Shown here: in pieces, positions 1 through 8,521 of the stretch | How the letters are laid out: each line of letters begins with the position of its first letter | How positions within the stretch are numbered: the first letter of the stretch is position 1 | Assembly: GCF_009193295.2 (NCBI RefSeq) | Contig: NZ_CP059973.1 | Location: 3,410,001-3,474,000, forward strand | Direction of reading: 5' to 3' | DNA length: 64,000 nucleotides | Source: Bacteroides luhongzhouii | GTDB lineage: Bacteria > Bacteroidota > Bacteroidia > Bacteroidales > Bacteroidaceae | Program-made: the position numbers and the translations under genes | The notes under the pieces: generated by a model | The model's database searches: none | What the model was told of the DNA's origin: nothing | Seen by the model: only the letters and a program-made list of their open reading frames with translations

Positions 1-325
1 AACATCAGCTTGGTATGTGTTTTCTGCAATGGGCTTTTATCCGGTTTGCCCTGGAATGCCTGAATATGCGGTAGGCTCTCCGTTATTTAACAAAGTAACC
101 CTTCACCTTCCTGAAGGTAAGACTTTTGTCGTTTCGGCAAAAGATAATGCGGCGGATCGTCCCTATATAAAGAAAGCTTTGTTGAATGGGAAAGAATACA
201 CCCACAACTATTTAACGCATGATGAACTGAAGCAAGGTGGCGAACTAACTCTGTCGATGGATAGTGTGCCGAATTTGCGGCGAGGTACCCAACCGACAGA
301 TTTACCCTATTCTTATTCCAAATAG
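1..325 (+). CDS. GH92 family alpha-mannosidase, C-terminal fragment
   Basis: The window opens inside this gene. The frame is open from base 2 and ends at TAG 323-325. The visible peptide begins TSAWYVFSAMGFYPVCPG, which is the conserved C-terminal block of GH92 exo-acting alpha-mannosidases; these are calcium-dependent enzymes that remove alpha-linked mannose in the periplasm or at the cell surface of Bacteroides. About 108 residues are visible, including the final beta-rich stretch (SPLFNKVTLHLPEGKTF). The GTG at 17 is internal, not a start. The gene sits directly upstream of an ECF sigma/anti-sigma pair and a glycan locus with fucosidase and galactosidase genes, so it probably belongs to the same N-glycan-directed set. 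Family assignment is firm; linkage specificity cannot be read from this fragment. Confidence 0.9.
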   Translation, partial: TSAWYVFSAMGFYPVCPGMPEYAVGSPLFNKVTLHLPEGKTFVVSAKDNAADRPYIKKALLNGKEYTHNYLTHDELKQGGELTLSMDSVPNLRRGTQPTDLPYSYSK

Positions 326-353
326 TTTCAGGAGGTTTTAGTTCCTTTTTATT

Positions 354-397
354 GACCGATACAGAAAGAATCCGGAAGGACTTGATCTGTATCGGTC
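354..397 (+). terminator. Inverted repeat after GH92 gene
   Basis: Two perfect 12-base arms (354-365 and 386-397, GACCGATACAGA and its complement) enclose a 20-base loop. There is no clean T-run, so it may act as a weak terminator or 3' end-stabilising hairpin between the GH92 gene and the sigma-factor promoter. Confidence 0.5.
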
Positions 398-422
398 CTA
401 TTATAGGAATTTATTAATAGGC

Positions 423-453
423 TTTGTCTTTGCTATTTCTTTTGTTACCTTTG
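423..453 (+). promoter_or_regulatory. Bacteroides-type promoter of the ECF sigma gene
   Basis: TTTG at 423-426, a 19-base spacer and TACCTTTG at 446-453 match the Bacteroides housekeeping consensus (TTTG, about 19-20 bases, TAnnTTTG). Predicted transcription starts near 460, just ahead of the ATG at 473. Confidence 0.7.
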
Positions 454-472
454 TGGAGCTAATACGAGATTT

Positions 473-1054
473 ATGATACATTCTTTAAATTCTTCCGACT
501 CTAAAACGGCGCAAAAGCTTTTTTCTAAGCTTTATGTTTCTTATTATGCCCGTTTAGTGCGTTTTGCTTCTCTTTATGTGGGGGCTATGGGAGATGCAGA
601 GAATATAGTGCAAGATTTCTTTCTTTATTTGTGGGAGCGCAAAGAAATTCTTCAGGAGCTTCAACACCCCGATGCATATCTTTTTTCCGCTGTCAAGCAC
701 CGCTGTCTGAATTTCCTTCGTTCACAACTTTCTGTGGTAGACCGCAGACAACCACTTTCTGATATTATAGAGCAGGAATTTAAATTGAAGCTCTACAGTT
801 TGCAATTACTCGATGACACTCAAATGTCAATAGATGAAGTAGAAAAACATATCTACCGTGCTATTAACAATTTGCCGGAACGTTGCCGGGAAATATTTGT
901 TATGAGCAAACTAAAAGGAATGAAATACCGTGAAATAGCTGAATCGCTTGGTATTTCGCAGAATACGGTGGAAGGACAAATGGCTATTGCATTAAAAAAA
1001 CTCCGTGAAGAATTACGCCATTGCATGCCTTTATTGCTTTTATTTGGAATCTAA
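473..1054 (+). CDS. ECF-type RNA polymerase sigma factor (PUL regulator)
   Basis: This 193-residue protein has the two-domain plan of extracytoplasmic-function sigma factors. A region 2-like helical block is around residues 25-90 (AENIVQDFFLYLWERKEIL) and a region 4 helix-turn-helix is around residues 135-185 (CREIFVMSKLKGMKYREIAESLG). It is followed by a FecR anti-sigma gene and an STN-domain SusC, the classic Bacteroides trans-envelope arrangement in which substrate binding at SusC is relayed through FecR to release the sigma factor. The start at 473 is the first ATG after a consensus promoter and leaves a very short leader. Its likely target is the susC promoter region upstream of 2368, but no ECF promoter motif can be defined from one copy. 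Confidence 0.93.
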   Translation: MIHSLNSSDSKTAQKLFSKLYVSYYARLVRFASLYVGAMGDAENIVQDFFLYLWERKEILQELQHPDAYLFSAVKHRCLNFLRSQLSVVDRRQPLSDIIEQEFKLKLYSLQLLDDTQMSIDEVEKHIYRAINNLPERCREIFVMSKLKGMKYREIAESLGISQNTVEGQMAIALKKLREELRHCMPLLLLFGI

Positions 1055-1201
1055 AATACTCCCTCTGCTCATTTATTGAGAATGGCGAACTCCTCCTTTC
1101 TATAATCTATATTTATTCTCTTTTTATTTTTCTCTGATTTTTTTCATTTTCTTTTGGTGGTAAATTCAAGTTACTGTGTCTTCTTATTAAAAGTGTGCAA
1201 T

Positions 1202-2170
1202 ATGATGGACGAGAAATGGGATAAATACTTTTTCGGAGAATTGACCGAAGAGGAAAAACGGGAACTTTTTCAGAAATTGGAAAAAGATGAAACGATGAAG
1301 CGGGAATTTGCAGAAATGCAGAATATCGTTGGTCTGTCCGGGTTATTACCTAGAGAAGATGATTCTTTGAAAGGAGAACGAAATCTGGAAGCATTAATGA
1401 GTCGTCAGGAGAAAAAGCTAAAACGAAAACGAGTATTTCAAATCATACGTTATGCGGCTTCGGCTGCTGCTATGATTGCTCTGACATGGATGCTTGCCTG
1501 GTACATGTTTGTTGGTTCGGAGACTCCTTCTTTTACGGAGATTACAGTTCCGAAGGGACAACGGGTGCATTTAATTCTGCCGGATGGCAGTGAAGCATGG
1601 CTTAGTTCTCTTTCTACTTTGAAATGGCCTTCTGTTTTCTCTTCTGATGCGCGTACTGTGGAGTTGAATGGAGAAGGTTTTTTCACAGTGACAAAAGATG
1701 CTTCCCGACCTTTTACAGTACAGACAAAGAAATATGATGTAAGAGTGCTTGGAACGGAATTTAACGTATATGCTTATAGTAGTAGTGAGAAGTTTGAGAC
1801 TGACCTGCTTTCAGGTAAAGTGAGAGTAAGCTCTAATGATGACCCCGAAGAAATAGTCAATTTGTTGCCTAATGAAAAAGTCTCTTTGGTAGATGGAAAA
1901 CTGATTAAGTCTTCTTCTTCTTTTGGAGGCAAACAATATCGTGAACAAGGAATCTATGACTTTGAAGAGTTGACTTTAGGTGAAGTGCTGGAAAGATTGG
2001 AACAATGGTATGATATCAGTTTTACAGTGGATGACCCGTCTCTGATGAGTAAGATTATTTCCGGTAAGTTCCGGCAAAGTGATCAGATTGAAACTATTCT
2101 GAAAGCGATTAGCCGTGCCGATTTATTTAAGTATAAGATAGTGTCACAGCGAGAAATAACCATATATTAA
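1202..2170 (+). CDS. FecR-family anti-sigma factor
   Basis: This is a single-pass inner-membrane anti-sigma factor. The cytoplasmic N-terminus (MMDEKWDKYFFGELTEEEK) would hold the sigma factor, a hydrophobic helix lies near residues 80-105 (ASAAAMIALTWMLAWYMFV), and the periplasmic FecR domain starts with ITVPKGQRVHLILPDGSEAW. The C-terminal part has the STN-like fold region seen in this family (YDFEELTLGEVLERLEQWY). The frame is open upstream to 1154, but the extension is hydrophobic and unlike FecR, so the ATG pair at 1202/1205 is preferred. It would receive the signal from the STN domain of the SusC encoded at 2368 and restrain the sigma factor encoded at 473. Confidence 0.9.
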   Translation: MMDEKWDKYFFGELTEEEKRELFQKLEKDETMKREFAEMQNIVGLSGLLPREDDSLKGERNLEALMSRQEKKLKRKRVFQIIRYAASAAAMIALTWMLAWYMFVGSETPSFTEITVPKGQRVHLILPDGSEAWLSSLSTLKWPSVFSSDARTVELNGEGFFTVTKDASRPFTVQTKKYDVRVLGTEFNVYAYSSSEKFETDLLSGKVRVSSNDDPEEIVNLLPNEKVSLVDGKLIKSSSSFGGKQYREQGIYDFEELTLGEVLERLEQWYDISFTVDDPSLMSKIISGKFRQSDQIETILKAISRADLFKYKIVSQREITIY

Positions 2171-2257
2171 TAATCTGATTAAAAATTTAATGCCTATGTA
2201 ACACAACGGAAGTAGAATAAAATGAAAGTAAATAGACATCAAAACGAGGGATGAAAA

Positions 2258-2284
2258 GGGGGAAAGTGTTGCACCACCTTCCCC
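2258..2284 (+). promoter_or_regulatory. Hairpin in the anti-sigma/susC spacer
   Basis: A ten-base stem (2258-2268 against 2275-2284, G-rich arm followed by C-rich arm, one mismatch) lies in the 197-base gap between fecR and susC. A second small inverted repeat, TTCACA/TGTGAA at 2314-2329, lies closer to the gene. These may mark an mRNA boundary and a regulated promoter for susC; function is inferred. Confidence 0.35.
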
Positions 2285-2367
2285 AATTCCTCGGCTATTA
2301 ATACTTTCTCTGTTTCACATTTTTGTGAACCTAAAATAAAGTACTAACAAAATCACTTAGCAAAGTT

Positions 2368-5300
2368 ATGAAAAAAATCTTTTCACTGCTTGCTTTGGTC
2401 CTGTTTATTAACCTTTTTACATATCAGGTCCAGGCACAGACAGCAGTTGTGAATATCAATAAGACTTCAGTTTCGCTAAAAGAACTGATTCGCGAAGTCG
2501 AAAAACAGACCGGATATTTATTTGTCTACGGAAAAGACATCAATATCGAACAGAAAGTAAAGATCAATGCACAGAATAAACAGGTAAAAGCATTACTTGA
2601 AAACGTATTGCCACAAATCGGGTTGACGTATGAGTACGCCGATAATTATATCTCATTGAAAAAGACGCAGATAGAGAAGAAGTCAATAGGTAAAAAAATA
2701 ATAGTCAAAGGAACCGTAACGGACAAGAGTGGCGAGCCGATTATCGGGGCCAACATCATGGAGCAGGGAAGTGCTTCCAATGGTACAATTACAGATATTG
2801 ATGGTAAGTTTACTCTATCCTTGCCTTCCAATGGGGTTTTAGCGGTGACGTATGTAGGTTTTTCTACAAAGAACGTTCCGGTGAATAATCAGAATTCCAT
2901 TCGGATTGTGATGGAGGAAGATTCTGAAGTTCTGGAAGAAGTGGTGGTTGTGGCATACGGTACACAGAAGAAAATATCTTCTACAGCTGCCGTATCGAGC
3001 ATGAAGACAAAGGATGTAGCACAAAAACCGGTTATTAATATTTCTAATAGTTTGGCTGGTCGTATGGCAGGGGTCATTGCGAAGCAAGGATCAGGAGAAC
3101 CCGGGGCAGATGGTTCTGATTTGAGAATCCGTGGTGTGGCTACATTAGGAAACCAGTCTCCGTTGGTAGTAGTGGATGGAGTTCCTCGTGACTTCTCACG
3201 TATCGATCCGAATATGATTGAAGATATTACTATTTTGAAAGATGCAGCTGCCGTGGCTCCTTATGGTATGGCAGGTGCCAATGGGGTAGTTTTGGTAACA
3301 ACAAAGAAGGGGAAAAGCGGTGCTCCAGTACTTTCGTATAATGGCTATATCGGATTCCAGAACCCAACCCGCATCACGGATCAGGTTAACTCGTATGAAT
3401 ATGCTTTGATGAAAAACGAAGCGGCTATGAATGCCGGTTATCCTAATTATTATGCCTACTCGCAGCATGATCTGGAAATGTATAGGAAGACTTGTGCCGG
3501 AGATCCGGACGCAGATCCGGACCGCTATCCTAATAGTAATGGTTTGCGTGATTTGGTACAAAATAATTCTGTAATTACTAATCACAACTTGCAACTTTCC
3601 GGTGGTAGTGATAAATTCCAGTATTATGTATCTTTAGGATATTCCTATCAGGAAGGAATGTGGAGTACTACCGATTACCAACGGTTCAATGTCTTGGCTA
3701 ATTTAAGCGTAGATGCTACCAAATACACGAAAATCAATTTAAGTCTGGGAGGATGGCACGAAAAGAAAAACTATCCGGGTGCCGATACAGGTGACATCAT
3801 GTATCAAGCCTATCGTACACCTCCTGTTTCGGCTATTCAGTATTCGAATGGGTTATGGGGACAATATGTAGGTAAGTCACTTTTCGGACTGACTTATCAT
3901 AGCGGATACCGTCAGGAACCAGCCGATCAATTGAATACTTCTCTCTCCGTAGAACAGCAACTTCCTTTCATTAAGGGATTAAGCATCAAAGGAGTCATTA
4001 ACTATGATCCGTATCGTGTGAAGAAAAAGAAATATATGACTCCGATACCTGTTTATACGTTGGATGCTTCACAAACTCCTTATCAATACATGGAAGGTTT
4101 TCAGGGACCGGAAAAACCGAACCTGGAACAATCGTTTGAAGAAAGCGTGAGTATGACTTATCAGGGAATGATCAATTATTCAAGAACTTTTGGCAAACAT
4201 ACAGTTACAGGCTTGGGAGTAATTGAAGCACGCGAAAAAAATGTATGGAATATGAACGCCAAACGTTTGAACTATAACATTAATATTGATGAAATCAATG
4301 CAGGAAGCAGTGATCCTGCGGATATTAGCAATGGTGGTACTTCATGGAAAGAACGTCAGGTTGGTTATGCGTTTCGTTTGGGATACAATTATGACAACCG
4401 TTATATGGCAGAAGTTTCCGGACGTTATGACGGACACTACTATTTTGCTCCCGGCAAGCGTTTTGGTTTCTTTCCTGCCTTCTCATTGGGATGGAACTTA
4501 CGAGAAGAATCCTTCATGAAGGATATAGAATGGATGGATAAATTGAAATTGCGTCTTTCTTACGGTGAATCCGGAAACTTGGCTGGTAGCTCATATCAGT
4601 ATATGAGTGATTACGGATTCGGAAATGCAGTTAACTTAGGTGGAGTGCCCACAATGGGTATGTGGGAGAACCTGCAAGGAAATCCGAATATCACATGGGA
4701 AAAAGCTAAAAAGTTTGACTTCGGAGTAGAGTTTTCTATACTGAATGGAATACTTTCTTTGGAAGCTGATTATTTCTATGAGAAACGTTCGAACATGTTG
4801 ATGGCACCGAATGCACTGGTTCCGGCAGAATATGGTATTCCTTTGTCACAAGTGAATGCAGGCCGTATGCACAATCAGGGTATTGACTTGTCTCTGAATT
4901 TCAATAAACGTATCAATAAAGACTGGATGATCAGCGCAAAAGGTACTTTTACTTTTGCACGGAATATTTTGGATGAAGTATTTGAAACAGAAGCTACCTT
5001 CAATAATCCGAATCGTCGCAGAACGGGGCGTCCTGACGGAACGATGTACGGATATAATGCACTGGGCTATTTCACTTATGATGATTTTAATCCTGATGGT
5101 TCATTGAAGGCAGGTATTGCTACACAACCTTGGGGACAGGTTTATCCGGGTGATTTGCGTTATGAAGATTTAAGTGGTCCTAATGGAGTGCCTGATGGTA
5201 AGATTGACGAGCACGACCAAACAGTGATTGGTTATTCTAACTGGGCGCCTGAAATTATTTTCGGTTTGGCTCCTACGGTACAATGGAAAAATTTCGATCT

Positions 5301-5730
5301 GAATGCATTGATTCAGGGGGCTACCCGTACAAGTATTTCATTAGGTGAGACGTTGGTAATGCCGTTCTTTGATTCCGGTTCGGCTACTAAGTTACAATTC
5401 AAAGATCACTGGACTCCGGATAATACCGATGCACCATATCCTCGTCTAACTAGTGAAGTAACAGTAAATAATCATCGTCAGCCTTCTTCCTGGTGGGTAC
5501 GTGATGCTACTTATATCCGTTTGAAGAGTATTGAGATTGGTTATACCTTGCCTCGTTCCGCATTGAATTTCATCGGTATCAGTTCTGCTCGTGTATATGC
5601 TTCCGGACAGAATCTTTGGACATGGACACCATTTATGAAAGAGTTGATTGACCCGGAAGCTAAATCAGCTAATGGTAAATACTATATGCAACAGGCTGTA
5701 TATGCTTTTGGTCTGAATATTACTTTTTAA
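2368..5730 (+). CDS. SusC-like TonB-dependent transporter with STN signalling domain
   Basis: An outer-membrane importer of 1120 residues. It has a signal peptide (residues 1-23, ending VQAQ), an STN domain at about 30-95 (KELIREVEKQTGYLFVYGKDI) that contacts FecR, a carboxypeptidase-regulatory-like beta-sandwich at about 110-190 (VTDKSGEPIIGANIM), a TonB box (EEVVVVAYG), a plug domain at about 205-315 and a 22-strand barrel to the C-terminal aromatic residue (GLNITF). With SusD it forms the pedal-bin complex that binds and imports oligosaccharides using TonB energy. SusD starts 28 bases downstream. The STN domain plus the upstream sigma/FecR pair show that the transporter also senses its substrate. 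Confidence 0.96.
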   Translation: MKKIFSLLALVLFINLFTYQVQAQTAVVNINKTSVSLKELIREVEKQTGYLFVYGKDINIEQKVKINAQNKQVKALLENVLPQIGLTYEYADNYISLKKTQIEKKSIGKKIIVKGTVTDKSGEPIIGANIMEQGSASNGTITDIDGKFTLSLPSNGVLAVTYVGFSTKNVPVNNQNSIRIVMEEDSEVLEEVVVVAYGTQKKISSTAAVSSMKTKDVAQKPVINISNSLAGRMAGVIAKQGSGEPGADGSDLRIRGVATLGNQSPLVVVDGVPRDFSRIDPNMIEDITILKDAAAVAPYGMAGANGVVLVTTKKGKSGAPVLSYNGYIGFQNPTRITDQVNSYEYALMKNEAAMNAGYPNYYAYSQHDLEMYRKTCAGDPDADPDRYPNSNGLRDLVQNNSVITNHNLQLSGGSDKFQYYVSLGYSYQEGMWSTTDYQRFNVLANLSVDATKYTKINLSLGGWHEKKNYPGADTGDIMYQAYRTPPVSAIQYSNGLWGQYVGKSLFGLTYHSGYRQEPADQLNTSLSVEQQLPFIKGLSIKGVINYDPYRVKKKKYMTPIPVYTLDASQTPYQYMEGFQGPEKPNLEQSFEESVSMTYQGMINYSRTFGKHTVTGLGVIEAREKNVWNMNAKRLNYNINIDEINAGSSDPADISNGGTSWKERQVGYAFRLGYNYDNRYMAEVSGRYDGHYYFAPGKRFGFFPAFSLGWNLREESFMKDIEWMDKLKLRLSYGESGNLAGSSYQYMSDYGFGNAVNLGGVPTMGMWENLQGNPNITWEKAKKFDFGVEFSILNGILSLEADYFYEKRSNMLMAPNALVPAEYGIPLSQVNAGRMHNQGIDLSLNFNKRINKDWMISAKGTFTFARNILDEVFETEATFNNPNRRRTGRPDGTMYGYNALGYFTYDDFNPDGSLKAGIATQPWGQVYPGDLRYEDLSGPNGVPDGKIDEHDQTVIGYSNWAPEIIFGLAPTVQWKNFDLNALIQGATRTSISLGETLVMPFFDSGSATKLQFKDHWTPDNTDAPYPRLTSEVTVNNHRQPSSWWVRDATYIRLKSIEIGYTLPRSALNFIGISSARVYASGQNLWTWTPFMKELIDPEAKSANGKYYMQQAVYAFGLNITF

Positions 5731-5758
5731 TTAGTTAACCATCATAAAAAGATAGAAT

Positions 5759-7501
5759 ATGAGAATGCATAATATAATAAAAACAGTTTGTCTGGCAGGT
5801 TCATTGGCTTTCCTGTCTGCTTGTGAAGACTGGCTTGAGATAGAACCGAAAGATCGCTTTAGTGATACAACGGTTTGGGGATCAGAAGACAATGCTGATA
5901 TGTTTCTGAATGACATTTATAATCAGTTGCCCCACTTGAATAATGAAACACAGAACTTGGATCAATATTCGGATAACTCATACGTAGGAGCGGAATGGAT
6001 GAATGCTCGTACAACAATTTATACCGGAGCATTATCTCCTACCAGTTGGATACCTGGTCCATGGGATATGTGGAAATGGGGGCGTCAGAATAATGACGAT
6101 GCCAAAGGACAGTATGAACGTATCCGTTCTTGTAACCTTTTCATTACGAAAGTGAGTGAGTCCGATTTCTCGGCAGACTATAAGAAAGAACGATTGGCAG
6201 AAGCGCGTTTCCTACGTGCCTGGTTCTATCATTATCTGTGGATGGCTTACGGTGGAGTACCTATCATCACAGAAGTATTGGATAATAATGTAAGCAGTGA
6301 TATTTTCTATCCTCGTGAGACGGCACAGAAGACTTTTGAATTTATCGATAAAGAATTGGATGAGATTAAAGACGATCTTCCTCCACGCCGTAGCGGTTCG
6401 GATTTAGGTCGTGCTTCCAAAGGAGCAATTCTGACATTGAAAGGATGGGTCGAATTATTCCATGCTAGCGAACTGCGTAATCCGGGCAAAGATAAAAAAC
6501 GTTGGGAAGCAGCTGCAGCTACTTTAAAAGATGTGATTGATTTGCAAGTTTACCATCTGCAACCGACTATTCTGGATCTTTGGACAGAGGCCACTAACAA
6601 TAATGATGAAGTTATCTTTGATTTTCAGATGTCTAAGCAGAATGGCGGACGTCGTGAAGGGCTGTTCGGTCCTGTATTTGTAAAGGGGGTGCAGTCTAGT
6701 TGGGGAAATATGCAACCTACACAGGAGTTGGTAGATGATTATTGTATGGCAAACGGATTGCCTATCACTGATCCTGCGTCTGGTTATGATAAAAATCAAC
6801 CATACAAAAATCGTGAAAAACGCTTCTATCAAAGTATTCTGTATGATGGATCAATGTGGCAGGGTGAAGAGATCATTACCCGTGTAGGGGTGGGAAGCCC
6901 GAATGAGATTGACACCTCTTCGGATAGTGATGTTACGAATACAGGATATTATACTCGTAAGACGCTTGACGAATCTGTGAATGGAGCTGATAATCTGCAA
7001 ATGAGCAACGGGATGGCAAATTATATTTTCTTCCGTTATGCAGATGTGTTGTTGATGTATGCAGAAGCTTCTTTGGAAGCTGGAGACAAACCGACTGCCA
7101 TCGAATATTTGGATATGGTGAGAACTCGCGGAGAGAATATGCCTTCTATTGAAGATACTTATCCGCAGGGAATCACAGAAAATCAGTTGCGGGAAATTAT
7201 TCGTAGGGATCGTCGTATCGAACTGGCATTTGAAGATAAACGCTGGTGGGATATTATTCGCTGGAAGATTTGTGACGGTGAAAACGGAGTGATGAATAAA
7301 CCGATTGGGGGTATGAAGATAGAAGATACTGATGGAGATGGTGTTTGGGAATACAATTACCATGAAGTTGGCAAACGTACATTCTTACCACGTATGTACT
7401 ACCAGCCCATTCCGCAGTATGTGATAGATAAGAATCCGGTGATCCGCGAGCAAAACGGTGGTGAAGACGGATGGGTAAACGGGCAGAATCCTGGATATTA
7501 A
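5759..7501 (+). CDS. SusD-like surface glycan-binding lipoprotein
   Basis: 580 residues with a lipoprotein signal (LAFLSAC, Cys near residue 22) followed by acidic residues (CEDWLEIEP), as expected for surface-exported Bacteroides lipoproteins. The N-terminal SusD helices (DTTVWGSEDNADMFLNDIYNQL), the TPR-like core (RFLRAWFYHYLWMAYGGVPI) and the C-terminal RagB/SusD domain (FFRYADVLLMYAEASLEAGD, RRIELAFEDKRWWDIIRWK) are all visible. It would cap the SusC encoded immediately upstream and deliver oligosaccharide to it. Same-strand spacing of 28 bases to susC and 31 bases to the next lipoprotein gene fits one transcript. Confidence 0.96.
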   Translation: MRMHNIIKTVCLAGSLAFLSACEDWLEIEPKDRFSDTTVWGSEDNADMFLNDIYNQLPHLNNETQNLDQYSDNSYVGAEWMNARTTIYTGALSPTSWIPGPWDMWKWGRQNNDDAKGQYERIRSCNLFITKVSESDFSADYKKERLAEARFLRAWFYHYLWMAYGGVPIITEVLDNNVSSDIFYPRETAQKTFEFIDKELDEIKDDLPPRRSGSDLGRASKGAILTLKGWVELFHASELRNPGKDKKRWEAAAATLKDVIDLQVYHLQPTILDLWTEATNNNDEVIFDFQMSKQNGGRREGLFGPVFVKGVQSSWGNMQPTQELVDDYCMANGLPITDPASGYDKNQPYKNREKRFYQSILYDGSMWQGEEIITRVGVGSPNEIDTSSDSDVTNTGYYTRKTLDESVNGADNLQMSNGMANYIFFRYADVLLMYAEASLEAGDKPTAIEYLDMVRTRGENMPSIEDTYPQGITENQLREIIRRDRRIELAFEDKRWWDIIRWKICDGENGVMNKPIGGMKIEDTDGDGVWEYNYHEVGKRTFLPRMYYQPIPQYVIDKNPVIREQNGGEDGWVNGQNPGY

Positions 7502-7532
7502 TAAAGATTGTAAACCTTGAAAGATTATTCGT

Positions 7533-8504
7533 ATGAAACTAAATAGATTTGTCATGGCAGCAAGTGCGATGTTTTGTTCGTTAGCCTTGCTGAGTGGATG
7601 TAGTGATGATGATGTTTGTAAAGTATATATCCCGGAAGCCAGAGCTTTACAAATTAAGAACTTCGACTTGGGCGAAGAATTAAAAGAAGTATTTCATGTG
7701 GCTGTAACTGCCAGTGACTATGTGACTCGTTCCGGTAAGGAAGTGGCGGGAGACGTAAGGGTACAGCTCATGATAGACGAGGCCAAAGTGCAGGAATATA
7801 ACTCTTTGTGTGGTACTGATTATCCTTTGCTTCCTTCCGATTGCTATACAGTGACAACGGAAGCGGTAATTCCGGCAGGAGAGAGTTCTTCTGCTGATCT
7901 GGTACTCACAGTAAATGCACAGGGTAAAATTCAGCCATTTGATTCTTATCTCTTACCGGTTACTATTGCTTCAGTGGATGGCGCACAGGCTGATAATGTT
8001 CAGCAAACAGTATATTATTTGTTGAGCGGTGCGGAAGACGTATGGGCAATGCCATTGGCTGACCGTAGCGCATGGCAGGTGGTAGAAGTTTCTTCGGAAG
8101 AAACGAGTGGCGAAGGATCGGATAACGGTCATGCTATTCATGCTTTCGACGGACTGAAAGGAACTTTTTGGCATACACAATGGAAAGGTACTGAACCCCA
8201 GCCACCGCACCATATTGTGGTAGATATGGGACAGGAGGTGAAGATGTTAGGTTTCCAGTATGTCTCCAGGGATCATGGTGAAGCATGGCCACAGGAAATG
8301 ACGATGGAAACCAGTCTGGATGGTTCGAAGTGGGAAGCTGCAGGTACTTACAGTGATCTTCCTGCCGGAGCAAAAGAAGAATTCCGTTCCTATTTCCCGG
8401 GATTTAAGCAGGCACGTTATTTCCGTCTGACCATTACTGCCGTATATAGTGGAAAATGGGCTACGGCTGTGGCAGAGATTAATGCGATTTCTATTATTAA
8501 GTAA
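7533..8504 (+). CDS. DUF1735 plus F5/8 type C (discoidin) domain lipoprotein
   Basis: This 323-residue lipoprotein (signal ending LLSGC, then SDDDVC) has two beta-rich parts. The N-terminal half, about residues 30-165, resembles the DUF1735/BT_3987-like domain often found at the start of PUL surface proteins (RVQLMIDEAKVQEYNSLCGTDY). The C-terminal half, about 185-320, is an F5/8 type C carbohydrate-binding fold (HAFDGLKGTFWHTQWKGTEPQPPHHIVVDMGQ and EINAISI at the end). No catalytic domain is visible, so its job is probably surface glycan binding, like SusE/F. It lies in the susCD operon. The acidic tract after the lipid-anchor Cys is consistent with surface export. Confidence 0.85.
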   Translation: MKLNRFVMAASAMFCSLALLSGCSDDDVCKVYIPEARALQIKNFDLGEELKEVFHVAVTASDYVTRSGKEVAGDVRVQLMIDEAKVQEYNSLCGTDYPLLPSDCYTVTTEAVIPAGESSSADLVLTVNAQGKIQPFDSYLLPVTIASVDGAQADNVQQTVYYLLSGAEDVWAMPLADRSAWQVVEVSSEETSGEGSDNGHAIHAFDGLKGTFWHTQWKGTEPQPPHHIVVDMGQEVKMLGFQYVSRDHGEAWPQEMTMETSLDGSKWEAAGTYSDLPAGAKEEFRSYFPGFKQARYFRLTITAVYSGKWATAVAEINAISIIK

Positions 8505-8521
8505 TAGAAAAGACGATTATC